DNA of 64,000 nt from Rehmannia glutinosa (GCA_016081115.2 CM071936.1:86295943-86359942), one strand, 5' to 3'; positions 11,212 to 21,401 are shown, counted from the stretch's first letter. Notes: generated by a model not told the origin, from the sequence alone. Made by a program: numbers and translations.

Positions 11212-11640
11212 TAAATCATATAATAGCGTTTTATTAACAAAGTGTTATATGAAGAAAACTGAAGATAGCGCTTAATTAAATAAGTGTTATATATGTTATT
11301 GGAATAACGCTTCGTACAACAAGCGTTATCCTAAAGCGTTATCTAAAAAAACTGAAGATAGCGCTTAATTAAATAAGTGTTATATATGTTCTCGGAATAA
11401 CGCTTCGTACAACAAGCGTTATCCTAAAGCGTTATCTAAAAACACTGAAGATAATGCTTAATTAAATAAGTGCTATATATGTTCTTGGAATAACGCTTCG
11501 TACAACAAGCGTTATCCTAAAGCGTTATCTAAAAAAACTGAAGATAGCAGTTAATTAAATAAGTGCTATATATGTTCTTGGAATAACGCTTCGTACAACA
11601 AGCGTTATCCTAAAACGTTATTTTAAAAAATAATTTGTTC
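11212..11640. repeat. 93 bp tandem repeat in the left subterminal region
   Basis: The phrase TAACGCTTCGTACAACAAGC starts at 11305, 11398, 11491 and 11584, giving an exact 93 bp period. Each unit has several AGCGCTT/AACGCTT-type motifs, so the array multiplies likely transposase binding sites. The right end has related but untandemised motifs. Confidence 0.85.
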
Positions 11641-11989
11641 CAGTCTATTTTATTAAGACAACGTTAAATAGAGAAACAATATATATTTTCTCATAATGAT
11701 GCTTTGTACAACAAATGCTATCTCAAAGTGTTATATGTGAAAAATATTTTCTCTCCAGCGACATTTATTTTCTCGACCGTAATTTTATTTTTTATTTGAG
11801 ATGAAAACCGAAAATGCATTTAACCAAAATTGCTAGAAAAAGCTTGGTGAGCTAGTTAATGGTGGCCATGGTTCCATGCCCTTTTGACAAAACTAAACTT
11901 TTTTATTTTTTTGAAAGCAACAAAACTAAACTTAATAAGATTAAGAAAAAGCACTTAACTCCCTAATATCAGAAACTATGTTTCCTAAA

Positions 11990-13967
11990 TATGACAAATC
12001 GATTGAGGCGCTGGAGATTTTTGAAAGAAGAACTTGACTGTCAGTTTCCATATGTATGCTTTCAGAAAAAACTTCTACCAATATTTTTGCCCCTTCAATT
12101 CGATCTGCAAAATACTTTCACGAAAAAACTTCTCACCAATATCTTCTCAAATTTCTCTAAGTTTCAAAAAACTCTCTCTCAAAAAAACTTCTACCAAAAT
12201 TTCTGCCCCTTCGTTCCGCAAAAGTCTTTCACACTTCTCCCCAAAATCATCTCAAAATCCTCAGAGTTTCAAAATCTCGCAAAAAAAACCTGCCGCAACG
12301 ATTGCCCCTGCAACTCCACCTGGCCCTCTGCCACCGATCGCCACGTCAGCGCCGCCATCTCCGCTTTCCCCTCCGGCCATTATTCGTTCTACTCCGACGC
12401 CTTTCAGGCCTTCACGTAAGTTGAGAAAATTGTATCCTCAAAATCTCACAAAATATCTAACGAAATAGGATGAGAAAATTGTGGCAGATAAGCTTTTTGT
12501 ACGCCATCTTTGTTCTGAAAATAAGATTTGACATGGGCTTGATTCAATTGTGGTCGATTGCTTTATGTTTAATGAGCCTGCTGTTTTTTACTTAATTTAG
12601 TGTTTAAATAGACTTATACAAATTTGATTAAACTGTTGGAATTCGTACCTTGTTAATGCCTTATTTTCAGTAACGTATTAGTGCAATTAGTAAATTGGAT
12701 TGTCTGTTGCTTGATGATTGTTTCCAAATTAATGGATGTGGAATAAGAATGCTCATTGAAACACATGATATTGGCTTAGGAGAGTATGATTAGGAAAATG
12801 ATTATTTTAGTTTGTGCTTTGACAATAATTGGAACTTCATAGTCTTCATGGGGTAAATTAGTACTACAGATCCAGATCATTGGAATGGACGAACTTATCC
12901 ATTAATTAACGAAGCATTAGAATGAACCACCATTTTAAGATGCTTAATTTTTGTTATGATTGATAAATTAGTAGAGATGAGGTTAATCTATTTGAATTGG
13001 TACTAGTGCCAATATATATATATATATATATATATTACAGAAGCATACAACGCTCAGATAAAAAAGGAGTTATTAAAGAGATGCACATGAGTTTAGTAAA
13101 TCATTTAGTTGCACCTTGATATTAAGTATTGTTCAATCCATTATTTGATCATCTATAATGGAATCTGGTTTTAAAGATAATATTGGTTGTAGTGTTGCAC
13201 TCGCATTACTAGTTAGGTAATTTAAAATTTGGAGTCATATATATTTGTTACGATCATTTTATATTATATTGAAAAGTCCCTTAAATTATGTGCAACAGCT
13301 CCTCGAGTCTCTTTAGTTCATAAGGGTTGAGGGCCGGCAATTTATGTAATGAAGTTGAATTTTCATTTATATAATTTGGTGAACTGATTCCTTTTTTTTC
13401 CTTTTGTTTTTTATAGAGCTCAGGGTTTAGCTCCCTACAATCCAAAGTCAATCGTTTAATCTCCATCAAACTCACTTCAAGCAATTCTCTTCTATTGTCC
13501 TTCTTCTCCTTCGGACAAAAGTATCTTCTAAACTTTGTGGTTGGCCTACCTGTTGGAAAGACTATATTCCTGAGATTAAACAAGTCCTATCTATTAAGGT
13601 ATTTCATTTTTTTTACAATTTTGTTCTGTCATTGAATTAAGGTATTTGGAGGAGAGTTTTTTAAATTTTTATAATCTTATGTCTTCTCTTTATTTAAAAT
13701 TGATATAACAGGTTGCATAATATGCCATCGTTTATATGGGGAAGAACTGTTACTAATAGATAAACTACAATTTATGGTAGTGTGAAATCAGCATTGCTTT
13801 AGGTTGCTTAAAATGTTTTTGCATCACTCTGTAAGTCGCCATATTAGCATGTGCTGATAGTTTCTTGAAAGTTGTTGTATACATCCAGTTGACCTACAAT
13901 TGAATTTCTCTGCCCTTCACAATATCTAAGTTAAATCAAGTTTAATAATTTCATTTTTTTTTTCCAG
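11990..13967 (+). other. possible 5' exon and introns of a transcription unit inside the CACTA-like element
   Basis: A C-rich, stop-poor stretch (12034-12415) ends in TTCACGTAAGTT, a good splice donor at about 12417. A second exon-like stretch (about 13417-13600) follows TTTTTTATAG and ends before AAGGTATTTC. A TA microsatellite lies at 13012-13034. There is no family match, and transcription is not shown by sequence alone. Confidence 0.35.
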
Positions 13968-13975
13968 AAGAGAGC

Positions 13976-14759
13976 ATGGAGTTTATTCTCAAGCTGCCTG
14001 CGGTGGTGAAAACTCATAAAAGTCTGGTATATATATGGCAAAATGAGGAGAAAATATAGCTTGTTTAATTAGTTAATAATAGTTATTGGAATAGTGTGAT
14101 CTCAATGTGTTAGCATATGCAGAGAGCCCAGTGATGTGTTTGGCTCAAGAAGATAAAGTCATCATTATCATATTATAATATGATAAATGATTCTTCATGA
14201 TTTTATTGTTTTACTTCTTTTTCTGGCACTTTCTTTTTCCATTTGTGGTGAGTTTTATTGAAAACAGGGGATGAAGATGAATGAAAGAAAGAGAATAAAG
14301 GTGGATAATTTGGTTCAGGTATATGATAATGTGGTGAGTTTTATTGTAAACTAGACATGTTGCTCGTTTGTTGGGTAAATAGCACCGCATGAGGTAATTT
14401 TCTTTAAATCTCTTTCTTTAATTTTTTGTTGATTTTGTTGTTATATCTTATGATTTAAATCTCTTATTTTCGGAAACCTTCTTGGATAGATGAGACTATG
14501 GATGGATTAGTAAACTTTATTATTCTTTTCTGTTTCTCGGTTTATAATGTATTTTGTATATATTGTAATATCTATAATGATATTTTAAATTTGTACTTGT
14601 TACTTGTCTTATTAATTTTAACTTTTTTAAATACAGAGGCATGTGGTTCTTGATCCGGCAAAAGAGAAAATGCATGGTTTCCAAGTGAATGACACACATA
14701 ATGTTCTTCAGCAGAAGCTACGCGCAACGCTAGTTCTAAAACTACCAGATTATTGCTAG
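13976..14759 (+). CDS. small three-exon ORF of unknown function in the CACTA-like element
   Basis: Three pieces have canonical splice borders and share one reading frame. Exon a follows TTTTTTTTTTCCAG (acceptor at 13966-13967), has an ATG at 13976 and ends at 14026 before GTATAT. Exon b (14268-14318, 51 bases) follows AAAACAG and ends before GTATAT. Exon c (14637-14759) follows AAATACAG and ends in TAG. Each junction is phase 0, giving 74 codons without a stop. I recognise no domain; exon c begins RHVVLDPAKEKMHGF. It could be a host gene fragment captured by the element, a reduced element gene, or chance. The AG/GT borders and shared phase make chance less likely. Confidence 0.4.
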
Positions 14760-15024
14760 AATTCTAAGACTTATTAGCTTTATTTTAGAGACGCGAGCTA
14801 TTCATACGACATTATATTGAGATACTTTTGTTTTTGTTGCAAGTGCATGATGGATCGTTCAATATTATTATACTGTTAAGATAATATTTTAAGATAAATT
14901 TTGTCTCTTTGTTTTTTAATTTTATGAATTTTGTTGTCGCTTTTCTGTTGCATTTTGTTTGTTGTTTGTTGGTCACATGATTAAATGGTGGGAAACATAA
15001 GTTTGGCTAAATATTGAAAGCAGA

Positions 15025-15310
15025 AAAATCATCGTAAGATAACGCTTCTTTTATGAAGTGTTATCTACTGAACACAAATATGAGATACGCTTCCTCCCAA
15101 AAGCGCTATCAATATAATGTCAGATAACGCTTCTTTTATGGTGTGTTATCTTATGAATACAAATATGGATAGCGCGTCCTCAAAAAAGCGCTATCAAATA
15201 TGCATCTCAGATAGCGCTTTATAAGCGCTATCTACAGGATAGGGCTTCAGATAACGGTGGTTCTTATAGCACTTCAAAGCGCTATCTAATGGGGAAAAAA
15301 AGCGTTATCT
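15025..15310. repeat. right subterminal repeats of the CACTA-like element
   Basis: Short motifs such as AGATAACGCTTCTTTTATG (about 15037 and 15122), AAGCGCTATC and GATAGCGCTTTATAAGCGCTATC (palindromic, near 15210) recur in both orientations. They mirror the motif set at the left end. Confidence 0.7.
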
Positions 15311-15535
15311 GAATGCTTTTTTGGCGTAGTTAATATTTATCTAACATATAGTGGGGACCAAGAATTAGTTAGAGTAGCAGCAATTTAATGATGGCTAGCA
15401 AGCATTGTAATGGGCATTCATAAATTAATTCAAAAATTATCCCATTTCTTCTCTCTGAATATTTTCTTCTCTTCTAAAATTCTGGAGCCAACACCTGCTC
15501 TAAAGGTGCTCTTTAATTCAATCCTTATCAGTATA

Positions 15536-15835
15536 TTAGTCTTCCATATAGCATCCCAATCTTCTGATATATTTTGGCTAGAGGTGGGACATATTAGCTC
15601 CATAGCGATTTTATAACCTGACCGAGCATTATAATGTCCATCTTTGCTAAAGTGCCAAAGTCTAATATCTTCTCGAGGTGCAATACTTGGTGGTATACTA
15701 AGTATCTGTCTGATATCTCTTTCATTAAAGAGTTCTTCAATAAGTTTCGTATCCCATGAAGAGAAGTAAGGAACCCATAAGTTATCCACTGATAATCCAA
15801 GCTACAATGGCATCCAATTATTATAACCATTCATG
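15536..15835 (-). pseudogene. LINE zinc-binding RT region, upstream half
   Basis: Minus-strand frame reads LSVDNLWVPYFSSWD, then LFNERDIRQILSIPP, then a D-RLWHFSKDGHYNARSGYK segment, up to DWDAIWKTNIL at the chromovirus insertion point. This is the classic plant LINE stretch before the zf-RVT module (F--G-YSVKSGY--, then W-k-LW). It continues at 5306 after the insertion. The 5' end fades near 15835. Confidence 0.7.
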
Positions 15836-15885
15836 TTTGTATACTATGCTATATTTAGTTGAGATGAAAAATAAAGTGAAAATTG
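15836..15885. other. spacer
   Basis: AT-rich, nothing recognised. It lies between the LINE break point and the TSD of the outermost hAT element. Confidence 0.4.
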
Positions 15886-16424
15886 GTATCATATAGGGAT
15901 GACAATGGGGCGATTTGGGTACCTAAGACTAGGGGTGTGCACGCAGGGACGAAGCTACCTTAGGGCCAATGAGGGCACTGGGTCCCCCCTGAAATTTTGA
16001 GAAAAATTAGGCTAATTTGGTAATATCATCTTTTAAGCTTGAAAAAATGTAGAAAATAGGTGAAAATGAAACAATGCTTTTAATTCCTTCATTTTTGTTG
16101 TTCCATTCTCATTCATAAATCTTGAAAAATATGTGAGTCTTGATCATTTTTTCTCCTTTCTCAAAATTTTGAATATTTTCTTTGCTCCATCATAATATTG
16201 AATATGAATTTTGACATTATTCTCTTGTACCTCTATTCATCTCTTTTGGGATTATTTAAGGTTCATTATCAAATTACCATTAAAGAATTCAACATTGTTG
16301 ATGTGTTATTGAATGATTGTTTGGTAACATACACAAAAAAATATGTATATCACCAATGAAGATATTATGGAACGATTTCAGAATATGAGAATTGAAGATG
16401 AATGTTATGATATATGGATGTAAT

Positions 16425-16943
16425 TAGGGCTGTAAACGAACCGAGCTCGAACGAACGAAGGTTGTTCGTGTTCGTTCGTATATTTTAAAAGGTTGTTTGT
16501 GTTCGTTTGTTTAATAATCGAACATGTTCATAAACGCTCACGAACGGTTCACGAACATGCTCATTAATTGTTCATGAACAATGATATTAACATATGTTTA
16601 AAAAAGTTAATACACCTTGTTCATGAACACTCAACTCAAAATAAATGAACATTATGATGATTGCAAATGTAAATAGGTTGTAATGTTAAACTAAAATAAG
16701 CTTATTTTCATAATAAAGTAACAAATATTAAGAAGTAAATGTATAATTAATAATTAAAAAATGAATAATAAACAAACATTAAACGAAAACTAAATGAACA
16801 TGTTCGCGAACAGTTTATGAACATAAACGAACAAATTTTCTTGTTCGTTTATGTTCATTGAGCTTAATAAACGAACATAAATGAACGCTAACCGATCTCG
16901 TTCACGAGCTGTTTGTCGAAAGTTCTGTTCATTTACAGCCCTA
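16425..16943. mobile_element. hAT element D, innermost
   Basis: 519 bp with TIRs TAGGGCTGTAAACGAA and CATTTACAGCCCTA, and a perfect 8 bp TSD GATGTAAT (16417-16424 and 16944-16951). The arms carry repeated GTTCGT/ACGAAC motifs. A relative lies at 23381-23913. Confidence 0.9.
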
Positions 16944-16951
16944 GATGTAAT

Positions 16952-17030
16952 TGTATTATGTTATCTATTTTTGAATATTAAGATGTAATTGTATTATGTT
17001 ATCTATTTTTGAATATTAAGATGTAATTGA
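16952..17030. repeat. short direct repeat next to element D
   Basis: About 42 bp beginning GATGTAATTGTATTATGTTA occurs twice in tandem (16944 and 16982). One copy lies directly beside the right TSD of element D. Confidence 0.7.
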
Positions 17031-18486
17031 GGCAATACTGACATTATCAAAATTAGTATTAATTTATAATATTATTTTTAGACTTGATGTATCGTATGAT
17101 ATTTTTATATTAATATTAATTGGGCCCTCCTACACAAAATTTCTGACTTCGTCACTGTGTGCACGGTCCGGTCCGGTTTGGAGATTTAGAAATCTTCAGA
17201 ACCGTCCCGAAGTTCGGAGATCCCAAAATTAAATCTTCAGAACCGAACCATAAAAAAAATCTCCGTGCCAAACTGTCCCGAAAGTTTGGTACGGTTCGGG
17301 ACGGAGATTCGGTTCTAATGGGATGATACGGAATGATTCGGGACAGTTCGGAGAAACGGAGATTCAAATATTTCACAAATAAAACATACAAAAAAGTTGA
17401 AAAGAAAACGATGAATTTTGGCACATTGTCATGGGCTCTTGACTTAAGAAAAATATAACTGACTAATAACTTTGATAAACTAATATGAAACAAAAATCTA
17501 TAGTCTCAATGTCTTAATTTCTTGGTTAGACGATTACTCTAGTTTATGTGCAATGTACTAATCATTTAACTAATTTTAATTCATTTAATTTTCATGATTA
17601 GAGGACGAGTCTAGTTATGGACCTTAATAAGTAAAATATCATCAAATTTAAATATTTTCTACAAATTCAATATGATTTTTTAATTCAATTTATTCATTTA
17701 AATAAATTAATATGACGTAGCTATAGTGAATTAAATATATATTCAATTATTCATTTGATATATTGATAAAATATCCCAATTCTTTTATTTGATAATTTTT
17801 AGTATTATATAGTATTGAACTTCAAATGAATGTTTAGTTAATTCAATATCAAAATATAAATAAGATAAAAATATTATATATGTATATATAAAATTTATTT
17901 TAAAATCGGTTCTAGTTTCGGATATTCGGTTTGGTACGGTTCGGTATGGTTCGATACGTTCTCGGTACGGCTATTTGAAAAATCTCCAGAACCGTACCAT
18001 GAAAATTTTCGGGACAACTCAAAAAATCAATGGATATTTTCGGTTCAGATATTTTTTGGTTCAGATATCGGTTCAAGTTCGGTGATCTCCAAGTCCCGTG
18101 CACACCCTTACCTAAGACCTAATCTCGCCCCGTCCTTAGAACCGGGCAGGACGGACGACCCACTGCGAGTCACGGGGCAGGGTGGGTCAACCCGTCCTGC
18201 CCCGAATTAAATAAACTTAAATAGAGAAAAAGGACAAAGAAATGGAAAAAATATTTATTTTAATACATTTATAAAATGCTTTTTAACAAAAGTTGTTATA
18301 TTCAATTTATAAATGTTAGATATAATATTAAAAAATACATATTATATTATAATATGTAATATATATGCAAAATATATCATAAATATATGTTAAAAATATG
18401 CGAGGCAGGCGGGTATCCGTGAGGCGGAAGTGATACCCAGACCCACCTCACCTTCCCATGGATCGCGAGGCGGGGCGGGTATCATA

Positions 18487-18769
18487 CCATGTCTCTATTG
18501 ATAGATTTCTTTTCTCCTTTAAAATTCAAAGTTATGAATTTCTTTTTGGTGCAAATTCAAATTATTACAATAAGGACTGGTAAGGGAGGCATGAGGTATG
18601 AACTCTTTGATTTCACCTCTAATAGGTGAGACCAAATATCATTTCTCCCAGTGAGAGATTGTTTAAGTTATGAACTTTTAGAGAAAAATGATGAAGTAAA
18701 TTTAGAATTTAATTTAAGTCATAAAAAATGCAATTAATAAGATAACAATTTTTTGTGTATTTCTTTTTT
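18487..18769. other. AT-rich stretch, no gene
   Basis: No coding or repeat structure recognised. GAGACCAAATATC and GTGAGAG fragments near 18625-18660 are not enough for a call. Confidence 0.4.
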
Positions 18770-19044
18770 GAGGAAAAATTAATAAACCCGTCAAACTATA
18801 CGCGATTTTCTACATTGTCCCCCAAACTAATTTTTCTTCTACTTAACCCCTTGAGCTACATGGAAATTTCTACGGTCCCATCTCTCATCCCCGCCGGCGG
18901 AATATTCCGATCAGATTCGCTGACAGGTGAAAGATATGGGACCGTAGAATTTTTCGTGTAGTTCAGGGGGTTAAGTAGAAAAAAAATAGTTTAAGGGGTA
19001 ATGTGAAAATCATGCATAGTTAGGGGATATATTAAAATTTCCTC
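18770..19044. mobile_element. MITE M1 (long TIR, MULE-like)
   Basis: About 275 bp, with arms GAGGAAAAATTAATAAACCC and (inverted right end) GAGGAAATTTTAATATATCC, continuing as long complementary arms with CTACGGTCCC and GGGACCGTAG near the centre. The 9-mers on its two sides differ, so the expected MULE TSD is not seen for this copy alone. The related copy M2 lies at 19721-19997. Confidence 0.7.
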
Positions 19045-19242
19045 TAGTAGTTAAATCAACTTTAAAATTTCATTTAATTCTTCCTCAATTTTAGATTTAC
19101 TAGCTTATCAGGTTCGACTTTTCCCCGTATGCAAATCAAATTGTAAATTATGTGTGCCCATAAATATGTATGCATGCTATATAATATGTTATAATTTCAT
19201 TGATTTTGTCAAAATGGTGTTTCAGTTTGTTGGGTTCTTGAT

Positions 19243-19454
19243 TAGGGATGGTCCGACCCGCACGAGGCACGGGCGAGTCAGGTCGGCCCCTCCTACCCCG
19301 CATTAAATAAATTTAAATAGAAAAAATGAATTAATTTTTTTATTTTTAATATACTTATAAAAATTCTTTACAAAAATTATTAAATATATTAAAAAACATA
19401 GACGGAGCGGGGCAGGGCAGGTACTCGCGGGTCGTTTCGAAATTGTCATCCCTA
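19243..19454. mobile_element. hAT MITE G
   Basis: 212 bp, TIRs TAGGGATGGTC and TTGTCATCCCTA. The flanking 8-mers TTCTTGAT (19235-19242) and TTCTTGAC (19455-19462) match at 7 of 8 positions. Arms contain GGGGCGGG/GGCAGGGCAGG motifs like those of hAT A at 15894. Confidence 0.8.
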
Positions 19455-19720
19455 TTCTTGACCATTCTATTGCTTATGCATCGAATAAAAATAGTCAAAT
19501 AGTGGAGATGAATATCATTTCTATATTTAATTGGGTTTTCAAAGCTTGTATTCTTTATTTTGCTTTAAAGAAATGTTTATTTTAGTGTCTAAATATTTTT
19601 CAGAATCAGAGTAATTCGTTTGGAAATCATGCATAATAACTTGTAAAATTGTAAAACTATGATTTAATTTAATACTTTATTTGTATACAAATGCACAATA
19701 AGTATAAATATAAAAATCTA

Positions 19721-19997
19721 TGAAAATTTTAATGTACCCCCCGAACTATGCACATTTTTTTAAATCAACCCCTAAACTATTTTCTTCTATTTAACCCCCT
19801 AAACTACATAAAATTTTCTACGGTGCCCTATTCTCCTCCCCGCTAATGGAATATTCCTATCACATCCGACGGCGGGGAGGATGAGATGGAACCGTAGAAA
19901 TTTTCATGTAATTGAGGGGGTTACGTAGAAAAAAAATTAGTTTAAGGGGCAATGTAGAAAATCGCGTATAGTTTGGGAGGTTTATTAATTTTTCCTC
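19721..19997. mobile_element. MITE M2, same family as M1
   Basis: About 277 bp. The left arm is GAAAATTTTAATGTACCCCC and the right arm ends GGTTTATTAATTTTTCCTC. Central CTACGGTGCCC and GGAACCGTAG mirror each other. Its right flank TTCTTTTTT equals the left flank of M1. Confidence 0.7.
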
Positions 19998-20181
19998 TTC
20001 TTTTTTTTTTTGAGTGGTTTTAGGTGTCATATATAAGATTTATTAGAACTATTAATCAAAGTAAAAATAAGAGCTTTGGGTTTGACTCATCAAAAGAAAA
20101 ATCAAGTTAGGGTTTATTTATATCCAACTCATCAACTTACTAAATGCAAAACTCGATGATATGCAGCACCCAACTTAATCA
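19998..20181. other. spacer with T-run, no gene
   Basis: A T-rich run follows M2, then ordinary AT-rich DNA up to the next TSD. Nothing else seen. Confidence 0.4.
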
Positions 20182-20190
20182 TACTTTTTA

Positions 20191-21263
20191 GAGGAAAAAA
20201 ATATAATAACACTTTCTGAACTTGGTCTTATGTCTCATTTACCCCTTGTCAATGCAACATTTACCCCCCTCAATCAAGATAAAATTTAATATATGGATAA
20301 AATTACCCTTAATAACAATAGTTTTTAGAATGTTTCAATAATTGTACCTCAATTTTATTTTTATGTTCTTTATTTAAATTAATTTTTTTAAACAAGCAAT
20401 TAGTAACTTAACTAACTCAAATATTAAAAATATTTAAATAATAGATGAGTATAACAAATATACAAAAATATTGAATGTAGATACTACTTTGATTATTTGA
20501 GTTCAATGTGAAAATAACTTTCGATTTTTAATTTTTTTTCAAATAATACAAATAAATATAGTTTTGTTTACTAAATATGCATACAATTTGTTTTACATCA
20601 ATTGATAATTTATATTTCAAATATAATGATATATATAATAGTTTACTAAGAAAGAAAAATAATACATATTTTCATTGGTAATATTTAAATATTTTAAACA
20701 ATCTTGCTCAAAGAACAAGATTTAGTGTCTAAAATAGTTTAATAGAACTAATTAGGCGAGCTTTCAACATTAATAATATTGATTATCCGTTAAATATGGC
20801 AATTTATTTATCGGTATATTTTGGACTTCGAATCACATTCAATAAACAAGAAATAAAGGAAGAAGTGTAAAATATATAACTAACTAACTAAATTAGATTT
20901 AAGGAAATATATTTATTCATTTTTTTCTAATATTGAAAGTTTATTTAATTTAAATAACTTTATTTTTCATTGATTTTCATGTTTGATTTATTTGTGTATT
21001 TATTGTACATTGCTTTAGTTTTTTAAATTTAAATTACTTAATGTACAATTAAAAAAATACTCTTTGGATTTAATAAGAATGTAAATAGGGTACAAAATAT
21101 TCAAAAATTACTAAAAATATGTAAATTCATTTTTATTATATTTTTAATTTGTCCATGAATTATATTTTAATTTTATTGGAAGGGGGGTAAGTGTTACATT
21201 TGCATGTTCAGGGGGTAAATGAGACATTGATCCAAGTTCAGGAGGTGTTATTGTATTTTGCCC
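20191..21263. mobile_element. MULE-type non-autonomous element with perfect 9 bp TSD
   Basis: 1073 bp, flanked by TACTTTTTA at 20182-20190 and 21264-21272. Inverted arms of about 80 bp: left has AATAACACTTTCTGAACTTGG and ATGTCTCATTTACCCC, right has GGGGTAAATGAGACAT and CCAAGTTCAGGAGGTGTTATT. The 9 bp TSD with long TIRs indicates Mutator. The AT-rich core has no ORF. Confidence 0.85.
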
Positions 21264-21272
21264 TACTTTTTA

Positions 21273-21401
21273 TTATAAATTGATTTAAAACATTTTTTGT
21301 TTTGATTAAGCATTGACCAATTATTCAAGTGAGCCCATTTGATCATTATGCGAATTCTTTGAGTTAATGTGATTTGTGTGAGTAAATGAGTATTAATGAT
21401 A
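21273..21401. other. spacer
   Basis: AT-rich DNA without a recognised feature between two MULE-like elements. Confidence 0.4.

Larger units (their letters stand above)
11095..15331. mobile_element. CACTA-like DNA transposon, non-autonomous or decayed
   Basis: The ends are ACTACGCCAGAAAA (11096) and TTTTTTGGCGTAGT (to 15330), an inverted pair resembling CACTA termini with altered outermost base. Both ends carry many short subterminal motifs built on AGCGCTTT, AACGCTT and AAGTGTTAT in both orientations (11130-11640 and 15025-15310). Dense subterminal repeats are typical of En/Spm-CACTA elements, where they bind the transposase. No clear 3 bp TSD remains. I see no TNP2-like transposase. The interior holds a gene-like spliced unit. 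Another TIR superfamily cannot be excluded. Confidence 0.6.
9783..15346. mobile_element. solo LTR of an unrelated LTR element, itself interrupted
   Basis: The ends TGTTAG and CTAACA form the short inverted repeat of an LTR. The flanks are a perfect 5 bp TSD, TATAG. With the CACTA-like insertion removed it is about 1.3 kb and has no internal coding region, so it is a solo LTR left by LTR-LTR recombination. The left part begins with AATCTAGAGGGGTGAATAGA. It includes a GC-rich patch with repeated GACCGGTCG motifs (10620-10700) and a tandem duplication of about 145 bp (10804-10945 and 10946-11095). Confidence 0.8.
5307..15530 (+). mobile_element. Ty3/gypsy chromovirus, Reina-like, defective
   Basis: Plus-strand LTR retrotransposon with 5' LTR at 5307-5698 and a 3' LTR whose halves lie at 9575-9782 and 15352-15530. 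LTRs start TGATACAATC and end CCTTATCA. The TSD GTATA is perfect (5302-5306 and 15531-15535). The internal part is about 3.9 kb: gag, RT, RNase H, integrase and a chromodomain-like tail. The short LTRs, the FDDILVYS RT motif and an integrase C-terminus followed by a chromodomain-like stretch fit the Reina branch of chromoviruses. Stops and frameshifts are frequent and the protease is missing. Nested inside its 3' LTR is a solo LTR that itself contains a CACTA-like element. Confidence 0.85.
9575..15530 (+). repeat. 3' LTR of Reina-like element, split in two
   Basis: The first part is 9575-9782 and the second 15352-15530. Everything between is a later insertion flanked by TATAG (9778-9782 and 15347-15351). 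Joining the parts and dropping one TATAG restores the colinear order seen in the 5' LTR at GAATATAGTGGGGACC. Confidence 0.85.
4034..15835 (-). mobile_element. 5'-truncated LINE, broken by nested insertions
   Basis: Minus-strand non-LTR retrotransposon. The 3' end is a run of eight T on the plus strand at 4034-4041, i.e. a poly(A) tail. Coding parts are an RNase H domain (4067-4624) and an RT-associated zinc-binding region (4927-5306 and 15536-15835). A MITE (4637-4917) and the whole Reina complex (5307-15530) interrupt it. Removing both, and one copy of each TSD, restores continuous LINE homology. The reverse transcriptase core and ORF1 are absent, so the copy is 5'-truncated, which is usual for LINEs. 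Confidence 0.75.
15944..17157. mobile_element. hAT element C, nested in B
   Basis: TIRs CAGGGACGAAG and CTTCGTCACTG with perfect 8 bp TSD TGTGCACG (15936-15943 and 17158-17165). The TSD coincides with the TIR of element B. About 1.2 kb, of which 519 bp is element D. The left arm continues CTACCTTAGGGCCAATGAGG. No ORF. Confidence 0.85.
15930..18110. mobile_element. hAT element B, nested in A
   Basis: TIRs TAGGGGTGTGCACG and CGTGCACACCCTTA with perfect 8 bp TSD CCTAAGAC (15922-15929 and 18111-18118). Subterminal parts rich in GGTTCGG and CCGAACC match the element at 2077-3126, so both belong to one non-autonomous family. The core is AT-rich with no transposase. Element C is inserted 14 bases inside its left end. 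Confidence 0.85.
15894..18478. mobile_element. hAT-like element A, outermost of a four-layer nest
   Basis: Starts TAGGGATGACAATGGGGCG at 15894, like the end of the element at 19243. GTATCATA stands at 15886-15893 and again at 18479-18486, a perfect 8 bp TSD. The right part (18119-18478) has GGCGGGGCGGG-rich arms but lacks the expected mirror end CATTGTCATCCCTA, so the 3' terminus seems lost. Element B sits inside it. Confidence 0.6.

Noticed and set aside
13281..13583. 100-codon minus-strand ORF as a gene
   Set aside because: It has no recognisable motif and overlaps plus-strand splice-like borders; long open frames of this size occur by chance here.
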